A stretch of DNA of 64,000 bases from Oscarella lobularis (taxonomy: Eukaryota; Porifera; Homoscleromorpha; Homosclerophorida; Oscarellidae), in contig NC_089192.1 in the NCBI RefSeq assembly GCF_947507565.1, forward strand, positions 744,001 through 808,000, written 5' to 3'. Under the pieces are notes generated by a model. It ran no database searches and was not told the DNA's origin. It saw only the letters and a program-made list of their open reading frames with translations. Every line of letters starts with the position of its first letter. The stretch's first letter is position 1. Positions 24,585 to 40,000 of this stretch are shown in pieces. Position numbers and translations under genes: made by a program.

Positions 24585-26310
24585 GTGGCCTCCACGGCTG
24601 AGTACGGCGACATTGCATCGGCCTATCACTATTCAAACAGTTGCTGTCGTACCTCCGCACGCAAGCCTTCGGAAACAACTACAGAAGGGTCGTCTTGTGC
24701 AAGAGAATACAGTGCACTCAGGAAAGGCTCGTTCCGCGTCGGTCGGCGCCAGGCCACAATTGACGCACAGACCACCTCTAGACCTAGAGGACTTTCGTCG
24801 CTTGATCACCGTACGAATCACATTGATGCCCTCAATTACACGTATAGTCTTTGGAGACAGAGGTCGAGGAACAATCAAGAGTGGTTAGACCGAGCGTGGC
24901 TGGCCGATTCGGCGGCTTCTGCTGACGACTCAGCATTTACAAGAAGTGACGACAGTGACGTTTCGACTTTGAATCGTCGCTTCTGTAGCTTGAAATTTAG
25001 CTCTATCGACCCGCCTACCGTACAAGTCGACGTGAGTAACGTCTTGTAACGGTGATTCGACGGCATGTGTGTATAGGAAAAGAAGGACATGCTAATCTGC
25101 ATAAACCAAGAAAACGGCCGTTTCGTCACAGATGAAGATTCCACCAAAGGCTTGGCAGTTGCTTTCTGGAGGCCTAAAACACGTTTTGGAGACACTTTCA
25201 AAGTAGTTCCGGCGTCTCGATACCAGAACTGTATGACAGTGAAAACAAAATCTCCAGGTAACAAAACCTAGCAGAACATGCGTACGTGCTATATGCTTCT
25301 CGCCAATTGTAGGTTGGAGCGAGCCTGGAGAAGTGTACGCAGCTGTCGTTGATTCCTTGAGTCGCTCCAAGATATTTGCCGTTGGGACTTTCAAGATTGT
25401 TCCAAGGAGCCCAAGCAGTCCAGAGACTCCAGTGCCGTCCCCAATGCCTACCGACACCGCTATGTTTAGCCTCTTTCTTGACTGGCTATCCACTCAAGCC
25501 GGCCCGCCGACAATGCCATCTTCAAGCGCAGAAAAGGATCCTCGAGCAGCTTTTATGGAAAAATTAGGTAAGACCTTACAAACAGACGGCATCCATCATT
25601 ATTGATCAATCTTACAGCACGTACTGCTCAAGTTGCAGCAAAGTCTGCCGTTTCTTCCACAGAACGGTCACCAAACAAAGCAAGTTAGTGAAGCAACAGG
25701 TGTGCAGCATGTTGGATCACTCTCGTTTGCCTTGCATGCAGTCTCACTGAGCCCCCAGAAAGAATCTGAGACGCAAGAGGTTTCTTACGACGAGCCCTTC
25801 AAGGAGCAAAAATTAAGCAAGACTTCGAATAGTGTAGAAGCAAGTGAGACCTCTAATTGAGGCTTACCTCTATGCGTACGCCACGCTCTCTTTCTGTATG
25901 TATAGGCCTCAAACTTCCTCGCAAAGAGAAGCTAGATACGCTCTCAGAAAAAGATCGAAGTCGCATACTCACACAAGCAAGCAATGGCGAAATCAGTTTG
26001 AACAAGGCCATAGAAGCGGTATGACTAAAGAGTCTTTCATGCAACAGCTCAGAAGGATTTTCTTACAAGGCAAGAGACTTGGCCTACCTCGATCCTCCAG
26101 ATATAACAAAAATCAAAAGAAACAGTAAATTGACGTTAATTAAACCACAGTGTTTTTTACTCATCTTCTTTCCATTCAATTGAAAAAATAGAAAAGCAGC
26201 CATCTGCTCGCCTTCAAAAAGATCAACTAACGATGAAATCATCAAGCGTAGACAGCACAGCGGAACTCATAAGACGAACGGTATCATTGATACGAGCCAA
26301 AGAAAGATGA
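24585..26310 (+). CDS. Unidentified multi-exon protein, 5' end unresolved
   Basis: I do not recognise this family. Eight or nine exons join in phase from 24585 to the TGA at 26308, giving roughly 430 residues. The N-terminal third is Ser/Arg/Thr-rich and probably disordered. A compact globular segment follows (PPTVQVD, DMLICINQENGRFVTD, AVAFWRPKTRFGDTFKVV, EPGEVYAAVVDS), which looks like a beta-rich domain. Then come Ser/Pro-rich linkers and charged helices (LPRKEKLDTLSEKDRSRIL; STAELIRRTVSLIRAKER at the end). Phases and ~50-nt introns are consistent throughout, so the gene is credible. The stop is only 6 bp from the stop of a convergent gene. Confidence 0.6.
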
Positions 26311-26316
26311 CAGGTC

Positions 26317-26668
26317 CTACTTGTTACCATGTGTATAGCTACCTGCAAATCGCAGGAGAAGGCCTCTAAACGAAGTGCCAAGAGTATATTGCATCACGAG
26401 CAGCAGTACGAAAAAAATAGCTCTTCTATCAGCGTAATTATGAGCGCGTTTTCTTAGCTCTGTCAGGAGATGACTCTTCCAGGTCTGAAATAAATTAAAA
26501 ATCAACTATTCGGTAGGTTATTAGTTCTGTATAGGAAGGAGGAATATGCAACGCCGTTCATGACCGCATCAAGACGTTCGTCAGGAAATTCGGGCCCGCC
26601 AAGCCCATGTCCAAGTCGTGACAGTGGAGTAAGCGTATCCACAGACTGACGAAGATGAAGATCCGAGT
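26317..26668 (-). CDS. Small membrane protein, unidentified, 5' end unresolved
   Basis: The terminal exon (26317-26484) encodes TWKSHLLTELRKRAHNY followed by a hydrophobic helix (IFFVLLLVMQYTL) and a short polar tail ending THGNK. An upstream coding-like stretch (about 26560-26668) reads SVDTLTPLSRLGHGLGGPEF...DERLDAVMNG and may splice to it through a weak GTTGCA donor. No clear initiator was found; the first exon may overlap the BRCC3 promoter. No family is recognised. The tail-to-tail position 6 bp from the neighbouring stop is what convinces me it is real. Confidence 0.45.
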
Positions 26669-26754
26669 CTATCCGGAATCAAGTTATTGCTGCGCACGAC
26701 TTCCTATGCAATTAATAAAATGTGCAAATATATTTTTATCCGGGACGTTTGAAA

Positions 26755-27927
26755 ATGGTAAAGGGAGTCAAGGTTGAATTGGACGCTTTTTGCGTCTGTT
26801 TGACGCACTCTCTTTCGACTGAAGAGGAAGAAGTCATGGGCCTATTGATAGGCGAAGTAGGAAAAGAACGAGAAAGCTCTCTCCGGCTAATTTTGCGCTT
26901 GCTACAGATAATCGACGACCACGCCATTGTTTCGACGGTTTCCATGCTGAGAAGATCAGACAAGCGCAAGGACAGAGTCGAAATATCTCCGGAACAGCTC
27001 GCACGAGGAGCACAGGAAGCAGAAGTAGGACGAAATGGCTCTTTTAGCAGCATTCTTGACGCGACGATTTTCCGCTTCAAAGCGCATGGCTGAAATATCC
27101 CGGAGGCCGATGCGGGTACTTGGCTGGTATCACAGTCATCCCCACATCACCGTTTGGCCATCGCACGTCGGTGAGACGGCAAAGATCAGATAGACAGAGA
27201 GTCTTTAGATATCTGATGAATTAGATACGAGAACTCAGGCTATGTATCAAAATATGGATCCGGACTTTATTGGATTAATTTTCTCCTGTTTCAATAGCGA
27301 CCCTCAGAATGTAACAGACTATAATTTCATCTCGCACCACTAGTCACACTTTTGTGCAGTTTAGTCGTATCGAATTGACGTGCTTTCAGTCAAAACTAAC
27401 TCCAGCCGCAATCGAAGGCCAAGAAATGTATATAGAGTTATTTATTGTATTGAATAATTATGTAATTTTAGACCTGATGCCATCCATTTGCCGGTTCAAA
27501 TTTGCCGAAAAGCTAGTATTAGCCAATTTTGCCTAGAAGCTCTGAACAAACTACCACTGATACTATTAGAGGTAATAGTGACCACACCGTAATAAAATCT
27601 AACCAATAACATTGCAGGAAGAACAGGAAGCATACAAGGAAGCAGAAAGGTGACCTATATCCGCATATACAAAGGAATTGCTAACCACGTTTTTCAGTGA
27701 CAATATTTTGTCACAAATTCACAACGGAGCGGGTATGCAATAGTTTGGAGACTACTCATCTTCACGCACCGTCTTTTTCAGTCTTTGTCCGGTCTTTGAG
27801 CCGCTTCATGGAGATCATCTGCGCTCCAGCCGTGCAGATGCTTGAAAGTCGTCTCGAGCAGACGCAAACGAAAGTGAAACGCCTACAGGCGGAGAAACGT
27901 CGACTACAGGAAGCACTAGACAGCTAG
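26755..27927 (+). CDS. BRCC3 orthologue: BRCC36, Lys63-specific deubiquitinase
   Basis: Starts MVKGVKVELDAFCVCLTHSL, with TEEEEVMGLLIGE holding the JAMM glutamate. SMLRRSDKRKDRVEISPEQL is nearly identical to human. The metal-binding JAMM motif GWYHSHPHITVWPSHVD is complete, the aspartate being split by an intron. TRTQAMYQNMD and FIGLIFSCFNSD follow, and the C-terminal helix ends LESRLEQTQTKVKRLQAEKR, equivalent to LEDRLEQNQQHLQELQ. The enzyme works in the BRCA1-A complex at DNA breaks and in cytosolic BRISC, and needs an Abraxas-type partner for activity. All catalytic residues are present, so it should be active. Confidence 0.95.
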
Positions 27928-28084
27928 AATTACTTGCATGCAATAAAAAAAGGAGAGCCTAGTCGTAGAAATAGGAAGACTAACGCAACATATGTACAGA
28001 CATTAGAAAAAAAAGTTTGAAGGTAATATCAGCCTTCAATATTCGACATCTCTTGGCTAATATCCTACCAAAAAATAATCATTT

Positions 28085-31843
<3,759 letters not shown>

Positions 31844-32144
31844 CTAGGAGGGCCTTTTCGCTATGCTCCGCCTGTTTCGAGGGGTACGCCTTACTTGGGG
31901 AGTTGCGAAACGGCCGAACGAGGGTTGGGGGGTGTTGAAGGACGAGTTTAGCACGTAGGGTGTCGGTAGACTATGGCCCAAGCGGCCTGGAGCCGGCGTT
32001 AGGCTCGTTGCGACTTGACGGTTGCGATTCGGTTGCATTCTCGTCGTTTGATGAGGCGATATTTGCTGATTGCGCCCCGCTGAGGTTTGAACGAGAGACC
32101 CGGATTGGTTACGTCCGACCCCGTACAACTGCTTCCTTCTTTCG
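31844..32144. other. PASK/PDCD2L divergent region
   Basis: About 300 bp between start codons. On the minus strand 31895-32040 is Pro/Arg/Gln-rich and ends in a donor (GTAAGGCG), so it may be a first PASK exon. Confidence 0.45.
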
Positions 32145-33334
32145 ATGTTGCTCGGGCTCTGGGGCGATCGAAACGACTCGAACGAGCGCGGATGGTGGAT
32201 TAACAAATTTGGCGGTGATCCGGTACGTAAAAGGGGATATATGCGTGTCGAAACCGTAGCAAATCGGCGTTGCTTTACACAAAGGACTATTTTCGTGCCG
32301 CTAGCCCCGATTTGCAGTGCAAGATCTGCCAGAAAGAGTCGAAATTTCTTTGTCAATTATACTGTCCTCTCGAACGGTCAAAATATCACAGGATACTACA
32401 CGTTTTTGTCTGTTTGGAGAAGAGCTGTCTGAAAAAGAATAGGTACACTAAATGCTTCTATAGTCTCTTTGTACACATACCATTGATTTATCAGCTGGCT
32501 GGTGGTACGATCTCTGATGCTCGATGAAGGTCAATTACTTGAATCAGGGAAACCCTTTGAAGCAAAGAATTCTTCAAATATTGAGAGCTGGTGTGAAGGA
32601 GCCGAAGACTGGACTGGGTTTGTTCTTTATAATCATTTACCCACTATCAATTTTTCTATTTCAGTGACGTTGCCGTTGAAGAAAACTCTGATCTTTTGAA
32701 GTCATTTGAGGCTCTCTTGAGTGATGATAGCCAGGCGTCTGATAGGGCTTGTATTCCTTGTCCCAAGACTAGGAAGGCTTCTCTAGCGGAAGCCCACGAG
32801 GTGTCTGCTGCATTGACTCCTTCTTTCTACATGGACGTTATCGAGGAGCCTGAAGAGGATTGCGCTCTCCATCCAAATAGTCACGAACAGAAGCTACTTT
32901 CGAGATACGAGAAAGAGCACGGTGTAAAAGTTGCCGATTTGTGTCTAGATGAATCCGAAACGGAAAAGTACGAGAGAGCCAAGGCAGGACACGGCGACGT
33001 CACCTTTCAGAAATTCCACAAAAGACTCAAGAGACATCCCAGTCAGTGCGTGCGATATCAAAGAAACGGTGACCCACTTTTCATGAAGAACAACCTCTCA
33101 GTTGTACCACCTTGCGCCCTATGCGGTTCACCTCGCATATTCGAGCTTCAGCTAATGCCAGCACTGATACACTACGCATCGCAGACGTGGGGAAAAGACA
33201 TTGAACTAGACTATGGATCTGTTCTCATATACACATGCCAATCGGACTGCGAGAAAGCAGAAAGCGGCTTTCTGACTGAACTAGCGTTCAGCCAATCAGA
33301 GGAGACGTCGTCCAGGCCCTTTAGCGTTAGCTAA
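32145..33334 (+). CDS. PDCD2L orthologue: Programmed cell death 2-like protein
   Basis: Four exons (32145-32222, 32285-32442, 32495-32617, 32665-33334) encode 342 residues with consistent phases. The start is MLLGLWGD...WWINKFGGDPDYF, then a zinc-binding block CKICQKESKFLCQLYCPLE with YHRILHVFVC. The C-terminal domain has the hallmark PPCALCGSPRIFELQLMPAL and SVLIYTCQSDC. PDCD2/PDCD2L proteins are dedicated co-translational chaperones of the 40S ribosomal protein uS5 (RPS2) and assist 40S assembly. All predicted zinc cysteines are present. Confidence 0.95.
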
Positions 33335-33464
33335 TAATCAAAAATTTAATTAGATAAAACGTCTCGCGCATGTGCTGGATTCCGTGAACGAATAGCGTTT
33401 CAAAAACGGATTTATTTCTCATACAGAGTAAGGAGAAGGGGAAAAAACAGACAGTCGATCTATT

Positions 33465-34027
33465 CTACTGAGTTCCCACTTGCTCGCTGGGCATCGATCG
33501 TATGATATCGCTGTCGCCCGGATCAGTGATGCTCAACATGGAGACGCGAAAGTATCGGCCGCACGCCGTGCCCAATTCGATGTTATTTCCGCTGTAATGA
33601 TGAACGCCCGTTTTCGCTAACATCGCGTAGTACTCGATTTCGCTTTTTCTAGGCAGCAAATGCGTTCAATGTCAAGCGGGGGCCCCCTTTGGGGAAATCC
33701 TACCTTAGCGGCGGGCAGTTGTTCGATAGGATGATTAGCTTCGCTTTGCCTTGTCGTAGCGTCTTCACCGACTCCTTGTAGCCCAGTTTGAACTTGCCGC
33801 TCTTCATGACGAGCGCCAGGCGAGTGTTGATACTCTCCATGGCCTTTTTCTAGATAAAGAAAATCGAATCGCGATGCTTTGAGGCCCCTTTCTCGCTAAT
33901 CGATATCGGATGACTATAAAAATGACGACTACGGACGACTATACGAGTTGTATTCGGCAAAAGGCTTGTTCCCTTTAGAGGCGAGAACTCGCGATTCGTT
34001 TCTGACCTGTTTTTTAGACGCTGGCAT
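33465..34027 (-). CDS. RPL30: 60S ribosomal protein eL30
   Basis: Three exons (34007-34027, 33704-33849, 33465-33648) give 116 residues, one more than human. It begins [20 protein letters not shown] and contains [39 protein letters not shown] and [12 protein letters not shown], almost identical to vertebrate eL30. It is a structural protein of the large subunit and binds a kink-turn. The start lies in a 187-bp gap after the stop of PTPDC1 on the same strand. Confidence 0.98.
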
Positions 34028-34213
34028 TTTCGCTAGTAGTCTTTGGTCTAGTTTTCGACGTTACGAGGGATCGACGCTTGGAATTAGTCGTGCAAAAGGA
34101 AGAATTCTCGCACACCACGTGGCTACTGGCGAGTGGGTACCGGGCGTGCGCAGAATCCCCAACGCATCATGACCGCATTTAATTATTGCTAAAGAATCCG
34201 AGGTACATATCTT

Positions 34214-36956
34214 TCAAGTATCTGTTTTAGCTTTAGGTTTTTTATGACATTTGGTTACAACTAGATGTCTCAGAATGCCTGCCAACGTTTCAATGATAGC
34301 CGGACTGCAATTTTCGGCAGGCTGTAAGATATATGAATCTTCCACTTCCGGCGTCGACGGAACCTTTCCGACGCGTCGAAACAAACTTCGTCGCGAAGCG
34401 GACAGATTAGGCGACGTCGGAATAGAATAACGCGGATAAACGGTCATCAAAAGATTAGCCAATTCCCAATGCAGAGCTTCTCTAGTCTCCTTTCTTGCAG
34501 ACTCAAACTTAGGAGAGAAAACATTACGTCTATAGCCAAATTTCCAAGCGACGACTTACCAGAATCAAAACTCGAGCTAGAGACACCAAAACAAACTTCT
34601 GAGCCTGCAAAGAAAAACAACTACACGTACAAATCAAGGCAAGCTGGTCTATATATTTCACCTTAGAAAGAACAGACAAGCACTCGTCATCCGCGTGACC
34701 CATCTCCTCTGCCATACGACTTACGCACTCTGCAGACAACGTGGCAACCTAGAAAAGCAAACTACGTTTGAATCATGACCCCAAAAGCTTATCGTATTCA
34801 CCGAAAGATACTTGAGCCATCTAGCAAGCATAGTCAACAAGACTCCGAGCTCTCTTTCCTCGTTCAAAAACTCCCAGCTGCACGAACGATTCACCATTTC
34901 CTCGAGTTCAAAAGCGCGTCGTACAGAATCTCCACCACCCGCCGTCGTCGTCATCGACGCGTCGCCGACGGCCTCGCGCAAAGCGACGATCGAACGACCA
35001 GCTAGCGACTCCAAAACAGACGAATCCTTCGTTCTGCTAAACCTCGGCGACTTGACTCGTTGTTTTCTCGAAAACGACGGCAAGGATCCGACACTCGAAG
35101 CCCGTTCCGCGCGACTGGGATACGCGGACCTCAACTGCGGAAACAATTCGTTTACCGGCATCGCCACCGGCAACGATCGCGTACGAAAGTAAGAACCAAG
35201 CCTCGACGGCATCACAGGAGGCGGCGAAGAGGTTCGCCGAGGCCGTGGCGGCGGCGGCGGCACGACCGTCAAATTTCCCTCGGATACAGAAAGCAATCGT
35301 CTATTTGGTGATAAGCTCCTCGGAGTCATCGATTGTCGAGCGCCGAGAAGACGTTCGTTTGATTCGTAGACGTCAAGCTCGGCGTTTTCGTCGATGCTCG
35401 TGCAGATGACGCTCTGTCGAAAGAAGGAGCGTCGTCGCGACGAGGAGGAGGAACTCGTTCGACGTAGTAGCGGCGACGACGACGGCGACGGCGACGACGG
35501 TTGTAGCGAGGATTTAGAACCGCCGTCGTTTTCTTGGAGAATGGAAAGTAAGCTAGACTTGCTCTGCGCCGATTGCATGACTGAGTTGGGTAGATCGTCG
35601 TCATCGTCGTCGCTGATGCCGACTTTTTCCTTTATCAAGGCAACCACGCGTCGACAAAGGAGATCTATAATCTATAAGGAAAATTTTCTCTTTTTGACAG
35701 GTAACGTCTGACTCCTTTAACCTTGGGTAGATGTTTGTATTGACGTGCTTCGAGTCCGTGTAGTATGGCTTGCTGTCGTCGTAGGTGTTCGGCCAGTGAG
35801 AAACGTTCGTCGGACTTGAGGCTACAATATTGAATTTTAGCCTCGCAGTTAGTGGAGTCGACTCGTTGTCACCTGCGCGGAAAGATTTTCCACATTGGGC
35901 CAATGTGATCAGCGAAATCACGAACAATTTGCATCTGGGCTCTCGTCTGAATGGCCCTCGGTCTACAAAAGGGCAATAAATGAAGAAAAACTGCCTGGTA
36001 AGGTAACACACCGTTTGGATCTAACAAAAGCGATTGCCTTGTCTGCTTTGATTCTGTGAGCGTAGATGAGGTAACACGCTATAACGACGCCAGTACGACC
36101 TGGAAAAAAATCACTAATAGAGAACAGAATCAAGGAGGAAACGTACCCAATCCGGCGTGGCAGTGAACAGCGACCTACGAAACACGACAAGTAAAGAGAG
36201 GCCACTAATCTAAATAATTAAGATATCTAGAACCTTTCCTTCCTGCAGTGCAAAGTCTACCACTTTAACCATGTTGAATACACAGGTCATCGTTGGCACA
36301 CCGTAGTCTTTCCTTAGAATACAATGGCCCAAAGGCAAGGCATATAATAGATAATGTTACCAGCCAAAATTGTAAAAGAATACTAAAGCAACGTTATGTT
36401 TATTTCATCAAGGGAGAAGAGACCAAGTACTCGACTTACTGTCTGCATCCATAAAGACTTGAGGATCATATGAGAAGCCCGAGTCGTCAAGAGGAGGCCC
36501 ACAGTAAGCGTGTTCATTTGGTTCTTGCAGATTAACAATGGACTTGATTCCAGTTCTAAAATTCAATTTTATTCGTCTTTGCACGTGCATCTTCACGTGA
36601 ACTCACCTAGAAAACTGACCAATAATATCGTGCGCTTTTATGGCATCGCTATTCGGTCTCGACGTGGCGAGGATGCCACTCGTAACCCTAGAAACAAAGT
36701 TCTCATAGCAACGGCGAGAATACGCGAAGCGAGATCTCGCTTGCCAGTGCGAAAAGAGACCGTCGATTGCCTGATCTTTCTTCGGCCAACGTTCGGCGAC
36801 TTCGTACTTGCAATTTCGACCACGACAGAAGAGGCGGCACTGATAGGCGCCCGCTGTTTTGTTGCGAATTCGTTCCGACCATTTGCTGTATTTCGGCGCA
36901 ATGCCGTTTGGGGTGAGGCAGCCTTCGAGCTCCGCTTCCGTCGCCGCGGCTGTCAT
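34214..36956 (-). CDS. PTPDC1 orthologue: Protein tyrosine phosphatase domain-containing 1
   Basis: The first ATG is at 36956 (an open frame upstream starts at a non-ATG codon). The N-terminus carries KYSKWSERIRNKTAGAYQC and CRGRNCKYEVAERWPKKDQA, then GILATSRPNSDAIKAHDIIG and GIKSIVNLQEPNEHAYCG, matching PTPDC1. The active-site CX5R motif HCHAGLGRTG is intact but split by an intron, followed by ACYLIYAHRIKADKAIAFVR. A long Ser-rich region follows, then a helical C-terminal domain ending with a conserved ILRHLVV segment. Vertebrate PTPDC1 has been linked to centrosome and cilium function. It should be an active cysteine phosphatase. Confidence 0.93.
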
Positions 36957-37051
36957 AAAAAGCAGTTTGTTTTTATCCGGGAGGACTTCGATAAACAAGA
37001 GCGACGCAGGAATCTACTCTAGTCTCCCGGACACAATTTAGGCGAAGAAGG

Positions 37052-40000
37052 ATGACGCTCGTCTTTGCAGGGATTCTCGTCGTTTTCTGCGCGACAGGTT
37101 AGCACGACCGCCTACCCTTGATGACTTGACGCAAGCTCGACGTCTTGATCGCAGCGCAATCGACGAAGAAAGGCGACTTTTCGTCACTCGGTAAAAACGC
37201 ATTATCTCTCACTTCCTCCGTTTCCCCCAATCCACTGCGCACTCTAAAGGAAAGCGAAGATTCACGTTCAACTGCGATCTGACGACGAGCAAAGGGTGTC
37301 TTCTCACGACAGAGGAATGCAAGCCGTTCGTACCCGGCAGTCACATTACGCACTGCGTCTGCAAAGGCGGCTACAAAAAGTCGTCTTCAACGCGAAAATG
37401 CGTTCCAGGTAGAGCGAGAGAAGGAGAAAACGCGAAGGCATTTTATACATAATTGATAGTTGAACCTACGTTGAGTTCTAATGAGGAAATGGCTGACTTC
37501 TTCGAGGATAAGTCTGCTCTTCATAAAATAGCATGTGATCCTCGTAGCCTCGAGCCTTCCTGCGGCGAAAATGCCTATTGTTCGTCGACAAAGCGAATTT
37601 GCATCTGCTACTTTGGTAGTGACGATAAGTCCAATTGCATTGCAAAAATAAATGCAAACTCTGGACGCAAATTGACTGAGATAGCTACAGCTACTGTTGA
37701 GAGTCCCACAACAGACGTCATCAAACGTTTTTTTGGGACTACAGCTAAGCCAAATCAGTTCATTTCCCCCACTACCGTTACCACCTCCCCTACAGCTGTT
37801 GCTACGGACTCTCCCTTAGACAAAACGTTTCTGAATGATTTGAATAGCCTAATCGATAGCATGAATGAGAAAGAAATGACCAAGGCTCCCACACGTCAGA
37901 CAATAGCAACGACTGATACTACTGCGTCATTCACACCAAACGCTGGAACAACGACTCCATTGAAAATGACTTTGCCTTCAACTAGAACAACGAGCCGAGC
38001 TCCATTGGAGACTACTGCGCCTTTGACCAGCATGATGACTCGAGCTCCTTCGCCTTCAACCGGTGCAATGACTCAATCTCTATCAAAGACTGCTGCACCT
38101 TCAACTCAAACTTTGTTAAAAACTACTCCTACTTTGTCTCCAAGCAAAAGCAGTAAGCATCTTGATTGGGATCAAGTTTTTCTCTACGTATATATTGTTC
38201 TTATTATTAGCTGGTTTAAAACCTCTCGTTGTGTCAGCTGGAAATAATAGAGAAATGTATCTGCCCCAGTCGAGTATTGTCCTTCATGCTAATATGTGGC
38301 CGCCCAAGTCAGACGGTTGGTTATGTCTTTATCGATTTTTAACTAGGATAAATTAGTGTTTCTCCAGCGTCATATTATCAATTTGAATGGTCAAAGATTT
38401 CGGGTCCAGACGGCGGTACGATAGCGAATTCCCATGCAGCGGCTGTTACGCTGAGTCAGGTAAGAAAATAGAAAAAGAATGAGAGGCTTTAGAGTGGAAG
38501 GGGGGTCTTGGGTAGCTGAAGGCGGGCACCTATTCCTTCAAAGTCGTTGTGACTGGAAAAAATCACGAATACGGCGTTGCGAGTGTTAATGTCACCGTTC
38601 ACGAGCGTAATGGAGATAGAATCGCGCGCCCGTTGAAATATCTTTTGACGTGTCGTCGTCATTTCAGCAAAGAAACCGAATCGACCTCCGAAAGCGCGCA
38701 TTGCTCCAAACGACGGAGAGCTCGAGATCACGTTGCCCGTAGACACGGTCGTATTAGACGCAAAACGTAAGAAAAAACGAATAAATGAATTATTGATTTA
38801 TGTTTTCTTTACTTTAGAAAGCACCGACGATACACCGGGGTTAACTTACCTATGGGAACAGGTCCAAAGCCCCTTGCAAGACGAAGCCAATCGCATTGCC
38901 CCGTCGCACGTGGCGACCCTACGCCTAACCAATCTCAAAGCGGGCAGCTATAAATATAAGTAAGCACAGTCATTATAAATAATCAGTAGATTTATTTATT
39001 TATTAGATTGACTGTTACTGATTCTGATGGAGCGACAGATGTCGCTTACGCAAGCATTACTGTCAAACCAGGTAGAATAAACGTTGAAATAAACGCAGCT
39101 CCGAGACCCGACGCTCATGTCTAGAGGTCGACTATCCTCCCACCGCCAATAGCGGCGATTCGATCATAATAAAATTGCCCATCGACTCGGCTACGCTGAA
39201 TGGTAACAAGAGCACTGATGACAAGGTAAAAATCAATTGGAATTAAATCATTAATTCCATTCAAGATCTTTTATTAGGGCATCGTTTCGTATTTGTGGGA
39301 GAAAAGCGCCGATTCGCCGAGCCAGGGAGACATGCAGGGCACGACGTCATCGATTCTTCATCTGACTCATCTCGCCGAAGGCGTCTACACGTTCACGCTC
39401 GTCGTCACGGATACGGCCGGTCAGACCGGCTCAAGCAAAGTCTTTGTCGTCGTTAAACCGGGTACATACAGAGGGGAGGGGGAGAAAATCGTTCTGTCGT
39501 CGTCAAACGTTTTTTTTTTCAGAGAACAATTTTCCGCCCAAAGTCGATGCTGGACCGGATAAGGAACTCGTGTATCCAAACCTCGACTCGACGACGTTAG
39601 ACGGGCGGAAGACGACGGATGACATGGGTCAAGGGGATCTTAAAGTTCATTGGGAATTGGAGAGGTTCTTTGCGCGGTAACGAAGCCAGAAGCTCCGGCT
39701 GTATTTTTTCTCTCTTCAGCTTCACTGGTCCCGAGGGTCCGGAGAGTGGTTCGAAGAGTTTTAAGATGAGCGATCCGGATAAATTGGTTCTGCACTTGTC
39801 GCAGTTGCGTCTCGGCACGTATGTGTTCAAGTTGACGGCGACTGACAAGCAGGGAGCTCAAGGATCCGATACGGTCACTGTAAACGTGAAAGAAGGTGAT
39901 AGATATTATTATTATTTATATTGGAGGGGGAATTTTTTGATACTCAGTTACGAATCAAAGTCCCATAGCGAATGCCGGAGCGGATGTCGTCATTCAATGG

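Noticed and set aside
9338-27927. A functional DNA-repair cluster (Ku80 and BRCC36 in one window)
   Set aside because: They are 14 kb apart with many unrelated genes between; animal genomes rarely cluster by pathway, so this is most likely coincidence.
31844-32356. 171-codon minus-strand frame upstream of PASK as a separate gene
   Set aside because: It overlaps the PDCD2L first exon antisense and continues through a likely donor; at most its 31895-32040 part is a PASK 5' exon.
36957-36998. Longer N-terminus for PTPDC1 starting at 36998
   Set aside because: The codon there is TTG, not ATG; the first real ATG in frame is at 36956.
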